This document shows positions 33,972 through 42,226 of a stretch of 64,000 nt of DNA, in pieces. The notes beneath the pieces are model-generated. The model was not told where the DNA came from and made no database searches. It saw nothing but the letters and a program-made list of their open reading frames with translations. The translations under genes were made by a program, and so were the position numbers. Within the stretch, counting starts at the first letter, position 1. Every line of letters starts with the position of its first letter. Where the stretch lies: positions 1-64,000 of the forward strand of contig JAUIHW010000017.1 of assembly GCA_030431775.1 (NCBI GenBank), given 5' to 3'. Source of the stretch: Gammaproteobacteria bacterium. Its GTDB lineage: Bacteria; Pseudomonadota; Gammaproteobacteria; Pseudomonadales; JAUIET01.

Positions 33972-35208
33972 TAGCAACCCGATTGATACACCCGAGCAGC
34001 GTGCGGTCGAGCAGCGCGCACTTGAACTGTTCGCACACCCGGACTTTCGTGCCGCTCAGCAGGCAGTCACCGAATTTTGGCTGAATGAGGTGAATCCGGG
34101 TGACGATGCACGAAGCTGTTTTGAGCGCGCCTTTGAAGAAGTCAGTTTTGGTGCGATCGTCTGGTCCTTAAACCAGGACCCGCTGAATCCGCAAGTAATC
34201 ACCATTTCGCGGGTGGCCCACGAGCTTGCGGGGCAACGCGTTCCCGGTTCGCGGTGGGGAATAGATAACCCGGACTCGGTGTATCGGGTCATTCCTATCA
34301 GTGGTGAACAGAAGTACCGAATCCATGGTCGGGTGGGGGAGCAGCGGCTGACCGAAAATTACTTTACGCTGTGGGATGAACACATGGGCACGGTGGATGT
34401 CCTGTCAGGTAAGGACCTGGTGTTGGACAACGATGGGCGTTTCACCATTACTGTGGACCACGAGCCTGCGGCAGGGCGCAGCAATCATATTCAATCCTCG
34501 AACGCCGCGCGCCAGTTCTATATTCGCGACGTATTGCAGGATTGGAGCCGGGAACAGATTAACGAACTGTCCATTGAACGCCTGGGCGAGCCCGCGATCG
34601 GTCTAGATCCTGAGGGTGATCTGCAAAGGGCCATCGATATGCTGTGGATGAATGCGCGTAATACCGCACGCTGGAACCGCCAGGCCACCGACAAACCGGC
34701 AAATGCTTTCGAGTTCAAGATAGACCGAGACGTGGACGGCGCATTGCGCAACCAGATCTACCTGTTAGGGGAGTTCAAACTGCAGCGCGGCCAGGCAATG
34801 ATCATCGACATCGATCTGGGTGGTGCCGAGTATTTTATTGCGCCCATCACTAATTTGTGGGGCACGACTAACGAGATTGTGAAGCAAACAGGCAGCCTCA
34901 ACCTGTCTCAGCTAGAGCGTATTTGTGAATCCCGTTTGCAACTGGTGTTGTCGGTGTCTGACCCGGGAGTGTATAACTGGCTCGATCCTGATGGTCTGCA
35001 CGAAGGCATACTGACCTTGCGCTGGGCCGAGTTTGCCAACGGTCGGCCAGAGGATACGCTCAGTGCCACGGCCAGACTGGTGGACTTGAAATCGCTGCAG
35101 CACGAACTGGCGCCGGAAACTGGCTGGGTGGATGCGACAGCGCGTGCGAGTCAATTGCAGCAACGCGCGGCCAGTTACGCCTGGCGCCTGCTGGAACGGG
35201 AGGTCTGA
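33955..35208 (+). CDS. DUF1214-like protein of unknown function
   Basis: A soluble 417-residue protein with no signal peptide and no known catalytic motif. The block DNPDSVYRVIPISGEQKYRIHG near residues 102-123, split by small gaps, resembles the start of DUF1214-type proteins, followed by acidic and aromatic-rich segments. ATG 33955 has AGGA eight bases upstream and overlaps the EthD gene by 17 bases, so the two are translated together. The call to DUF1214 is tentative and the function is unknown. Confidence 0.6.
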   Translation: MNSVFSSNPIDTPEQRAVEQRALELFAHPDFRAAQQAVTEFWLNEVNPGDDARSCFERAFEEVSFGAIVWSLNQDPLNPQVITISRVAHELAGQRVPGSRWGIDNPDSVYRVIPISGEQKYRIHGRVGEQRLTENYFTLWDEHMGTVDVLSGKDLVLDNDGRFTITVDHEPAAGRSNHIQSSNAARQFYIRDVLQDWSREQINELSIERLGEPAIGLDPEGDLQRAIDMLWMNARNTARWNRQATDKPANAFEFKIDRDVDGALRNQIYLLGEFKLQRGQAMIIDIDLGGAEYFIAPITNLWGTTNEIVKQTGSLNLSQLERICESRLQLVLSVSDPGVYNWLDPDGLHEGILTLRWAEFANGRPEDTLSATARLVDLKSLQHELAPETGWVDATARASQLQQRAASYAWRLLEREV

Positions 35209-35210
35209 CC

Positions 35211-36056
35211 GTGAGCACAACGGATAGCGCTGTTTGGCTGGTTACGGGATGCTCCACTGGGATCGGCAGGGAAATAGCCCTGGCTGCGCTGCGGCAAGGG
35301 TATAAAGTGGGGGTGTCTGCGCGGCGGCTGGATAGCGTTGCAGACATTGTGGCAGAGTTCCCTGAGTCCGCTATTGCATTGCAGCTGGACGTCACAGTGG
35401 AAGCGCAGCGTGCAACCGCGGTCAACAAAATGCTGGCGCAATTTGGACGGTTTGACGTGTTGGTCAATAACGCAGGATACGGTTATCTATCCTCGATTGA
35501 AGAAGGCGACGAACAGCAGATTCGAGCCATGTTCGAAACCAATTTTTTTGGATTGCTGGCGCTGACTCAGGCGGTTTTGCCGCACCTGCGCAGGCAACGC
35601 AGTGGGCACATCGTTAACATCTCCTCGCAGGCTGGCGTGATGGCGAATCCGGGCACCGGTTTTTACAGCAGCAGCAAATACGCTGTCGAGGGCCTTACCG
35701 AAGCACTGTACAAGGAGCTCGCGCCGCTGGGTATTAAGGTAACTGCCGTGCAGCCCGGGCCATTTCGTACTGATTGGGCTGGCCGGTCCATGCAACTGGG
35801 CGACAACAGCATTGCCGATTACGCTGAGCATGTTGGTAGCCGGGTATCCATGATCAGCCAGATCGACGGCCAGCAACCGGGTGATCCCGTGCGGGCGGCA
35901 AACGCTGTATTGCAATTGGTAGCGATGGAGCAACCACCGGCCAAACTGCTGCTGGGCAGTGTCGTGCTGGATTCCTATCGTGAGAAGCTGCAGGAGCTTG
36001 CCGAGTCCATAGACCGCTGGGAAGCGCTGACCCGCTCGGCGGACTATCCCCAGTAG
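35211..36056 (+). CDS. Short-chain dehydrogenase/reductase
   Basis: The cofactor motif TGCSTGIG lies at 12-19 of this 281-residue SDR, NNAGYGY near 91 and YSSSKYAV as the catalytic Tyr-x3-Lys. It has the extended loop of oxidoreductases that act on bulky alcohols or ketones. GTG 35211 has GGGAGG upstream and follows the DUF1214-like gene at once, so it belongs to the same operon. Confidence 0.88.
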   Translation: MSTTDSAVWLVTGCSTGIGREIALAALRQGYKVGVSARRLDSVADIVAEFPESAIALQLDVTVEAQRATAVNKMLAQFGRFDVLVNNAGYGYLSSIEEGDEQQIRAMFETNFFGLLALTQAVLPHLRRQRSGHIVNISSQAGVMANPGTGFYSSSKYAVEGLTEALYKELAPLGIKVTAVQPGPFRTDWAGRSMQLGDNSIADYAEHVGSRVSMISQIDGQQPGDPVRAANAVLQLVAMEQPPAKLLLGSVVLDSYREKLQELAESIDRWEALTRSADYPQ

Positions 36057-36079
36057 CGGGCACTCTGGCGTACGCCGGA

Positions 36080-37084
36080 TCAATCAGTCTCTGAAAACGC
36101 TTTGCGGCTAACTGAGTGAAAGCGTCGCCGGTACTCCTTAGGGGTGACCTGGACCAGCCGCATGAATACTCGTCGAAATGCACTCTCATCGCTGTAGCCC
36201 ACTCGATACACAATGCTTGAGAGAGGTAAGCTGGTGCTTTCCAGCAGAATTTTGCTTTTTTCGATGCGCATTTTTTGCGTGAGTGTCACAGGGCTTTCGC
36301 CGATGGCGTCGCGCATCCGCCGCAGCAGGGTTCGTTGACTGGTGCCAAGAGCAGATGCGATATCCTCAACGCAGAAATCGTCCTGGATATGTTGTTGAAT
36401 CCAGGCTTGAGCCGCCGTGATCAGCTCATCATCTGCGGCCATTCTGCCAAGAATGCAAAAGGGACTTTGCTGCTGACGTTGATTGTCGAGCAGCAGGAAT
36501 TTGGCCACCAGACGGGCATTATGGCGGCCTCCGTGGTGTTCGATCAGGTGCAGCAGCACGTCGTTATAGGCGCTGCCTGCACCGGCGGTAATGCAGTGTC
36601 GACTGTTAATCAGCATGGCTTCTGTGCGCCATTTGACTTCGGGAAACAAGTGCTTACAGGCATCCGCCAGGTACCAGGCTGTGGTGGCTTGCTGGCCGTT
36701 CAGCAAGCCGCACTGGGCGAGCACTGCGGCTCCCGCACAATGAGTCGCGATGAATTCACATCGGGAGGCGTTGTCGGCAAGCCAGGCAATAGCGCCTTGA
36801 TTGCGTTCCAGAAACGATTGGAGCTCTGCTGCATTGCCGGCCGGTGGCGCGGGCAGAAAAACCGTTGCATCGGCGGGAATTGAGCTTGCTGGAGCCGCCG
36901 GCAGTGGAAGACCGCTGCTGGTATGGGCGACTGAGTTGATGGCGTAAAGCCTGACCTCAAATAGCGCCTGCTGGTCCGGGTGCTGCCGGCTCAGTCGATT
37001 GGCAGCTGTGAAACAATCCAATGCCACCAGAGGGGCTGCATTGGCCACTCCATCCAAACAAAAAATGGCTATTGATTTGCTCAT
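36080..37084 (-). CDS. GlxA-type AraC regulator (DJ-1/PfpI domain plus HTH)
   Basis: An N-terminal DJ-1/PfpI domain (residues about 1-190) has the typical ATHCAGAAVLAQCGLLNG segment around the DJ-1 nucleophile position, here cysteine within HCAG. It is followed by an AraC helix-turn-helix pair about 225-320 (IASALGTSQRTLLRR, IVYRVGYSDESAFRRVF). Full length is 334 residues. It sits convergent with the SDR operon and near an alpha/beta hydrolase pair. Such regulators respond to small nitrogen or betaine-type ligands in other bacteria. The start at ATG 37084 lacks a strong ribosome-binding site. Confidence 0.87.
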   Translation of the reverse strand: MSKSIAIFCLDGVANAAPLVALDCFTAANRLSRQHPDQQALFEVRLYAINSVAHTSSGLPLPAAPASSIPADATVFLPAPPAGNAAELQSFLERNQGAIAWLADNASRCEFIATHCAGAAVLAQCGLLNGQQATTAWYLADACKHLFPEVKWRTEAMLINSRHCITAGAGSAYNDVLLHLIEHHGGRHNARLVAKFLLLDNQRQQQSPFCILGRMAADDELITAAQAWIQQHIQDDFCVEDIASALGTSQRTLLRRMRDAIGESPVTLTQKMRIEKSKILLESTSLPLSSIVYRVGYSDESAFRRVFMRLVQVTPKEYRRRFHSVSRKAFSETD

Positions 37085-37194
37085 TTGGCCATAATGACAG
37101 CTGGCGGGCAAAACGCGCCAGTGGGTTTAAGGTGGCATTTTGCCGCTTTGGCTGTTTTGGCTGCTCGCTTGCTGTTTTGGCCGCATTCTCAGGA

Positions 37195-38154
37195 CTACGA
37201 TGTGAACAAGTCGAGCATGCGTTCATCGATCCAGGTATGGAAGCGACTGTTTTTGAGGAATCCGCAATGCCCTCCGTGGCGGGTCAACTCGATCTGGAGA
37301 TTCGAAGAGGCTGAGGCTTTCTGCAGGTCCTGCACATCCACGACCGGGTCATCCTGACTGTGGATAATGTGAGTGGGAACGGCCAGGTTCGCGAGCATGT
37401 CTCCGCCTACTGAATAGGCTGCGAAATAGTCTTCCAGGCTTTCATACGGCGTGTGGCGGGGCACAAAAAAGGAGTTCAGATCGTTCAGAGTGCGGGCGGC
37501 TGTTAATTCCGCGCTGAAATCATGCTCCGGGTAGTGCCTGAGCTTGTTTTGTAAAGACCGTTTCCAGCGCTTGACGAAATACCAGTGATACACCCACAGT
37601 CCATCGGTAATTCGCTGCATTGTGGTGGCCGGGTCAATCACCGGGCAGACGGTAACGACGCGATCCAGCCGTGTTGTTGCAGAGTCATGCAGCGCAGCAA
37701 CCCGCAGCGCGAAATTGCCGCCCAGGGAATAACCCGCAAGATAACAGCGCGGATGGGGAAATTGTCGCTGAATCTCAGCGATCGCGTTAAGCACTTCCTG
37801 AATGCGCGCCGAATGAAACAGCTCCCGGTTCAGATGATGGCTTTCGCCATGGTCGCGCAGGTTGAGCCTGAAAACGCTGAAGCCCGCCTGATGCAAGCTG
37901 GCTGCAGCCGACAACAGGTAAGACGACGTTGCACACCCGAGCCAGCCATGCAGCAGCACAACCAGCTTCTGTGCTTGGGCGCCAGGGGTGTAGTAGCCTT
38001 GCAAGCGCACGTCGTCGCCGGCATCCAGAATGATCTCCCGGCTGTTATCCAGCAGCGTTCGCGCACGCTGCCGGGCCAGTATCCGCCGCGGGCCGGCGCT
38101 GGCGAGAATGGATTGAACATGTTCGTTGCGAAGCCAGGTTGGTGGGGCGAACAT
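37195..38154 (-). CDS. YheT-family alpha/beta hydrolase
   Basis: This 319-residue hydrolase has an oxyanion HGWLGC region, the nucleophile motif GYSLGGN with Ser143, and a late HGGHCGF with the catalytic histidine. Full-length agreement is with the YheT esterase family of gammaproteobacteria. Its start shares a base with the stop of the following hydrolase (TGATG), so the pair is co-translated. The natural ester is unknown. Confidence 0.85.
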   Translation of the reverse strand: MFAPPTWLRNEHVQSILASAGPRRILARQRARTLLDNSREIILDAGDDVRLQGYYTPGAQAQKLVVLLHGWLGCATSSYLLSAAASLHQAGFSVFRLNLRDHGESHHLNRELFHSARIQEVLNAIAEIQRQFPHPRCYLAGYSLGGNFALRVAALHDSATTRLDRVVTVCPVIDPATTMQRITDGLWVYHWYFVKRWKRSLQNKLRHYPEHDFSAELTAARTLNDLNSFFVPRHTPYESLEDYFAAYSVGGDMLANLAVPTHIIHSQDDPVVDVQDLQKASASSNLQIELTRHGGHCGFLKNSRFHTWIDERMLDLFTS

Positions 38155-38954
38155 CAGTGAGTCTTGACCAGCAAGCTCCCAAGTTTTCCTGGCTCGTAAT
38201 CCTGCCAGTTGTCTTCCGCCTGTTGCAAACGGTCCAACAGCAGCGAGTAGACCAGCGGACTAAAGGCCATACCGACATGGCTTACCGGTAAGTGCACGCT
38301 TTGTTGCTGTCTGCCCGCAGCCCCGACAGAAATCTGCCAGGCCACGATGCTATCCGTTTTGCTGTACACCGAGGTACAAGGTACTGGCAAAGGTTTTTGT
38401 ACCAGGGCCAGCCGCTCACGGTTTTCTTTGGCTTGAACGCTCATGTCGGAAACCATTTCATACAATCGCCAGGCGTTCGTGTATTTTGGGTGCCCGGCAA
38501 TGGGGCTGCCCAGAGTAATGACCTGGCGGATTTTTTCCGGCATTAGATGGGCGGCAAATCGGGCATACAGACCACCCAGGCTCCAGCCCACAAGGCTGAT
38601 AGGCCGCTGCCCCTGCTGTTGGTAAATCCCGTCAATCAGCTCGGCTAAGTCTTGCTGCAGATCGTCTGCCTGCGATGGACCAGTATTGACGCCGCGGCGC
38701 CAGCCAGAGCAATAGTAGCCGGCGTCGCGCAAGAAATGGCGCAGGGTTCGGGTTGTGCGATCTGAGGCAAACAGCCCCGGTAACACCAATACTGGATGGC
38801 CGTCGGCCTCGGCGGCTTGCTTCAGCAATAATTGCCGGCTTACCCCTAAGGCCAGCGCTTCGGCTGCGAAGCGACCGGCTTCAAACCCGGTCAACCACAG
38901 TGGTGGCGGCGCGTGCGGCTCACTTGATCGAAAATAGTGCACGGTCTTTAGCAT
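38154..38954 (-). CDS. Alpha/beta hydrolase (lipase-like)
   Basis: A second alpha/beta hydrolase, of 266 residues: the nucleophile motif is GWSLGG (Ser125) and a late histidine is in PVSHVGM. It has no signal peptide. It is upstream and coupled to the YheT-like gene. It resembles intracellular lipase or esterase proteins that act on large esters. A structural link between the two, such as one acting on the product of the other, is only inferred. Confidence 0.8.
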   Translation of the reverse strand: MLKTVHYFRSSEPHAPPPLWLTGFEAGRFAAEALALGVSRQLLLKQAAEADGHPVLVLPGLFASDRTTRTLRHFLRDAGYYCSGWRRGVNTGPSQADDLQQDLAELIDGIYQQQGQRPISLVGWSLGGLYARFAAHLMPEKIRQVITLGSPIAGHPKYTNAWRLYEMVSDMSVQAKENRERLALVQKPLPVPCTSVYSKTDSIVAWQISVGAAGRQQQSVHLPVSHVGMAFSPLVYSLLLDRLQQAEDNWQDYEPGKLGSLLVKTH

Positions 38955-39074
38955 GGGGCAAGCTTAGGAGGTATCCGGCCATTCGAACAGGTCATAACTG
39001 GCCACGGCGACGTGTTACAATGCGCTGCTTTTTCAGCAGGCCGTTATTTTTTTAGACAGAGAATTGGAGAAACA

Positions 39075-40259
39075 ATGATTAAACCGCATGGCTCTGAGCA
39101 ACTGAACCCCTTATACGTGTCCGACTCTGCAGCGCGGGCTGCGCTGGCAGAAGAGGCAGAAAAGCTGCCTTCGATGTTGCTGAATACCGCCGCGGCCGCC
39201 AATGCCGTGATGTTGGGGGCCGGTTATTTCAACCCCTTGGACGGCTTCATGAACCTTGCAAACGCAATGAGCACCGCGGAAAAAATGCAAACAGTAGATG
39301 GGCTGTTCTGGCCGGTACCCATCCTGAACCGCACCGACGATATAGAGGCGATCCAAGGTGCAGAGAGAATTGCCCTGCGTGACCCGAATGTTGAAGGGCA
39401 GCCGGTGCTGGCTGTTCAGACCGTCGTTGCCATTGAAGAGGTCAGCGATGAGCAACTCAACGCCATGACTGAGCAGGTGTTTGGCACTCTGGATCCTGAG
39501 CATCCGGGGGTTGCCACTTTTGGGGCCCGTGGGCAATACATTGTTTCAGGCCCGATTCAGGTGCTCAATTACAGTTATTTCCGCAATGAGTTTCCGGATA
39601 CTTTTCGAACAGCCGGTGAAATTCGCGATGAGATTGCACAGCGTGGCTGGGAAACCGTGGTGGCCTTCCAGACCCGCAACCCCATGCATCGAGCCCATGA
39701 AGAACTGTGCAAGATGGCCAAAGAGGCAGTCGATGCCGACGGCGTACTGATCCACATGCTGCTTGGCAAGCTCAAGCCGGGCGATATCCCGGCCGACGTG
39801 CGCGACGCCGCTATTCGAAAAATGGTGGAATTGTATTTTCCGGAAAATACCGTGATGGTCACGGGCTACGGCTTTGACATGTTGTACGCTGGCCCGCGCG
39901 AGGCGGTCCTGCATGCGGTGTTTCGGCAAAACTGTGGTTGCACGCACCTGATTGTTGGACGCGACCACGCCGGTGTCGGTGACTATTATGGCGCTTTTGA
40001 TGCCCAGACCATTTTCCACAATGAGGTGCCGGACGGCTCACTGGACATCGCGATTTTTGAGGCGGATCACACCGCCTATTCCAGGAAGCTGAATAAAGTG
40101 GTCATGATGCGAGATGCGCCGGACCATGATAAAGACGATTTCGTGCTGCTGTCGGGCACCAAGGTGCGCGAAATGCTTGCCGCCGGACAGGACCTGCCGC
40201 CGGAATTCGCTCGCCCTGAAGTGGCTAAAATTTTGATGGAACATTATCAAAACGCCTGA
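39075..40259 (+). CDS. sat: Sulfate adenylyltransferase (ATP sulfurylase, Sat)
   Basis: A homomeric ATP sulfurylase of 394 residues, it carries the ATP-binding motif QTRNPMHRAHE and late GRDHAGVGDYYG, and converts sulfate and ATP to APS in assimilation or sulfite oxidation. It is distinct from the CysD/CysN type used by Escherichia coli. GGAGA lies eight bases before ATG 39075; a longer upstream reading is rejected. No cys or reductive sulfur genes are adjacent in this window. Confidence 0.93.
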   Translation: MIKPHGSEQLNPLYVSDSAARAALAEEAEKLPSMLLNTAAAANAVMLGAGYFNPLDGFMNLANAMSTAEKMQTVDGLFWPVPILNRTDDIEAIQGAERIALRDPNVEGQPVLAVQTVVAIEEVSDEQLNAMTEQVFGTLDPEHPGVATFGARGQYIVSGPIQVLNYSYFRNEFPDTFRTAGEIRDEIAQRGWETVVAFQTRNPMHRAHEELCKMAKEAVDADGVLIHMLLGKLKPGDIPADVRDAAIRKMVELYFPENTVMVTGYGFDMLYAGPREAVLHAVFRQNCGCTHLIVGRDHAGVGDYYGAFDAQTIFHNEVPDGSLDIAIFEADHTAYSRKLNKVVMMRDAPDHDKDDFVLLSGTKVREMLAAGQDLPPEFARPEVAKILMEHYQNA

Positions 40260-40324
40260 GCGTGGTATGCTTGATCGGCTGGTGATGACAACACTGGCCA
40301 TTACAACAACAGTGGAGACAAGCC

Positions 40325-40810
40325 ATGGGATTGTTCGATTTCGTTAAAGAGGCCGGGGATACTTTTTTCGGCAAGGATGATGAAGAGGAAGCGGTTGCAA
40401 AAGAGCGGGTGGAAGTATCGCAAGAGCGGATTGAAGCGGTACGCGCCGAGCGTATTGCAAAACGAATTCAGGATTCTGGAATTGAAGTCAGCGGCTTGAA
40501 TGTCAGCGTTGCCGGCGACAAGGCTACCCTCACCGGTACCGTGGCCACGCAGGAAGACAGTGAAAAAGCGACGCTGTGCGCGGGTAATCAGTTTGGGGTT
40601 GCGTCCGTCGACTGTCAGCTTGAAGTGGATAGCCCGGAGCCGGAAGCCGTGTTCTATACGGTGCAATCAGGGGATTCACTCTCTAAAATCGCCAAGGAAC
40701 ACTATGGCGATGCAATGAAATATCCGGTGATTTTTGAGGCGAATAAGCCGATGTTGACCGACCCAGATAAAATTTATCCGGGTCAGGTATTGCGCATACC
40801 GGCCCAATAA
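40325..40810 (+). CDS. LysM/BON domain protein (Kbp-like)
   Basis: This 161-residue protein carries a BON domain (about 25-95, IQDSGIEVSGLNVSVAGDK) followed by a LysM domain (about 110-160, YTVQSGDSLSKIAKEHYGD). The layout matches potassium-binding Kbp (YgaU) of gammaproteobacteria, a cytoplasmic potassium sensor. The full BON-LysM arrangement supports orthology, but the symbol is left open. Confidence 0.88.
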   Translation: MGLFDFVKEAGDTFFGKDDEEEAVAKERVEVSQERIEAVRAERIAKRIQDSGIEVSGLNVSVAGDKATLTGTVATQEDSEKATLCAGNQFGVASVDCQLEVDSPEPEAVFYTVQSGDSLSKIAKEHYGDAMKYPVIFEANKPMLTDPDKIYPGQVLRIPAQ

Positions 40811-40841
40811 GCGCGCAGCAAGGCGGTGCTGTGCGCCGCCG

Positions 40842-41198
40842 TTAGCCACCCGCCAGTTTGACCTTGTGGCCGGCAGCTTCGAGCAGGTTTTTTATGGTTT
40901 GTCGCTGATCGCCCTGAATTTCGATCACGCCATCTTTAACCGAACCGCCGACACCGCATTTCTTTTTGAGCTGTTTGGCCAGCGCTTTCAACTCGTTTTC
41001 TGGCAGACCGAGCTCGCAGACCAGGGTCACTCCGGCCCCCTTGCGGCCTTTGGTTTCGCGCCGCAGGTAAACGTACTCACCCGTCGACGCCGCGCGTTTT
41101 TTTGCCTGTCCGCACTGGCATTGGGCTATTGCCCGTAAGCACTCCGGGCATAATTTGCCGTGGTCAGTAGAGAAAACGAGGCGGCTGTTCTTTCCCAT
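40842..41198 (-). CDS. yciH: YciH/SUI1-like translation initiation factor
   Basis: A compact protein of 118 residues with an N-terminal zinc-ribbon-like cysteine cluster (CPECLRAIAQCQC) and a C-terminal SUI1 fold (GVGGSVKDGVIEIQGDQRQ), as in bacterial YciH, a relative of eIF1. It acts on start-codon selection and stress translation. AGGTGA precedes ATG 41198. It converges with the LysM/BON gene. Confidence 0.88.
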   Translation of the reverse strand: MGKNSRLVFSTDHGKLCPECLRAIAQCQCGQAKKRAASTGEYVYLRRETKGRKGAGVTLVCELGLPENELKALAKQLKKKCGVGGSVKDGVIEIQGDQRQTIKNLLEAAGHKVKLAGG

Positions 41199-41465
41199 TT
41201 GAATCACCTGCGCTGGGATGGCATCTGGCGGGTTTTGCCAGGCATTCTAATGATACCAGTACGTTGTACCAGGGCTCCGCTTTGCGGCAAATTGCCGGAA
41301 AAACGGCTCTTGCAGAGAGCGGGCTTGCGGTAGACTCGGGTTAAGTGATGGGAATGCTCTCATCCAGGTTATGTTGTAAAGGAACTGACTCAGGGCTTGT
41401 TCCGAGCGTGCCAGTCGGCCATTGGTAGCGCTCGTCGCACGCCCTGCTTTGTTTCAGGCGGGTGA

Positions 41466-41723
41466 ATGATCGTGGACGCAGACACACAGCAAAAAATAGA
41501 GGCAAGGGTATTTCGTCGTTTGCTGGAGCATCTTGATGAACGCAAGGATGTTCAGAATATTGACATCATGAACCTGGCCGGCTTTTGTCGAAACTGCTTG
41601 GCCAAGTGGTATATGGATGCCGCGGAAGATGCCGATGAGCCGGTCGATTACGAACAGGCCAGAGAATTGATATACGGCATGCCATACAGCGAGTGGAAAA
41701 AGAAATATCAGACGCCGACGTAA
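41466..41723 (+). CDS. DUF1244 small conserved protein
   Basis: This small 85-residue acidic protein carries the conserved stretch NLAGFCRNCLAKWY, whose cysteine pair could bind metal or form a disulfide. The sequence agrees with the DUF1244 family over its whole length. Function is unknown. ATG 41466 is a clean start and the gene lies divergent from yciH across a 258-base gap that shows no other coding signal. Confidence 0.85.
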   Translation: MIVDADTQQKIEARVFRRLLEHLDERKDVQNIDIMNLAGFCRNCLAKWYMDAAEDADEPVDYEQARELIYGMPYSEWKKKYQTPT

Positions 41724-41732
41724 GGCCCGTGG

Positions 41733-42140
41733 CTACAATATCGGTCCATTGGGTAGGTAACGGTTCCGGGAATTCTTTTTAATCCACAAAACCTCATCTC
41801 TGGTTAAAGGCTCACCTCGCTGCTTCAGCAGCTTGTTCAGGGTTATCACCGGTGACAGCTCGCCGGCTTCCCAGCCAGAGAACGTCATTTCAGCAAGTAC
41901 CAGAAAGCGAACCAACTGACGGATGTCGGCTGAGCTGCAGTCGGCTACCGCCGCTACCCAGCTTTCCGGCGGGAGGCGCATAATAAGCGCCTGCTGGCTG
42001 CGCGTGGTTTCATCAATTTCCAGCTCAAGCCTGTTCAGGCCCTGGTCGCTGCCCAGAGCGATACACTGGCGCAGAAAGTCAGGATCAATATTGGCGTCCG
42101 TGGTCGTGGTGTCGGGTGGTTGCCAGGTTCCTACGCTCAT
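41733..42140 (-). CDS. Conserved hypothetical protein
   Basis: This 135-residue soluble protein lacks a signal peptide or known motif. A helical pattern with SWVAAVADCSSADIRQLVRFL and EMTFSGWEAGELSPV is visible. It converges with the DUF1244 gene and is divergent from dinB. Similarity to any described family was not recognised, and function is not proposed. Confidence 0.6.
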   Translation of the reverse strand: MSVGTWQPPDTTTTDANIDPDFLRQCIALGSDQGLNRLELEIDETTRSQQALIMRLPPESWVAAVADCSSADIRQLVRFLVLAEMTFSGWEAGELSPVITLNKLLKQRGEPLTRDEVLWIKKNSRNRYLPNGPIL

Positions 42141-42226
42141 ACAATAGCCGGTGTGATAGGGTGCGCAAAGTGTAGCGCCCGGTGAGTACAGCGTCCACCG
42201 GAGTGGCGAATAACAGGAGTTTCATT

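Noticed and set aside
40822-40840. GGCGG/CCGCC hairpin between the LysM/BON gene and yciH
   Set aside because: Short 5-bp stem with no T run in a GC-rich gap; not strong enough to call a terminator.
41208-41465. 258-base gap between yciH and the DUF1244 gene
   Set aside because: No coding or RNA gene pattern found; probably only promoters of two divergent genes.
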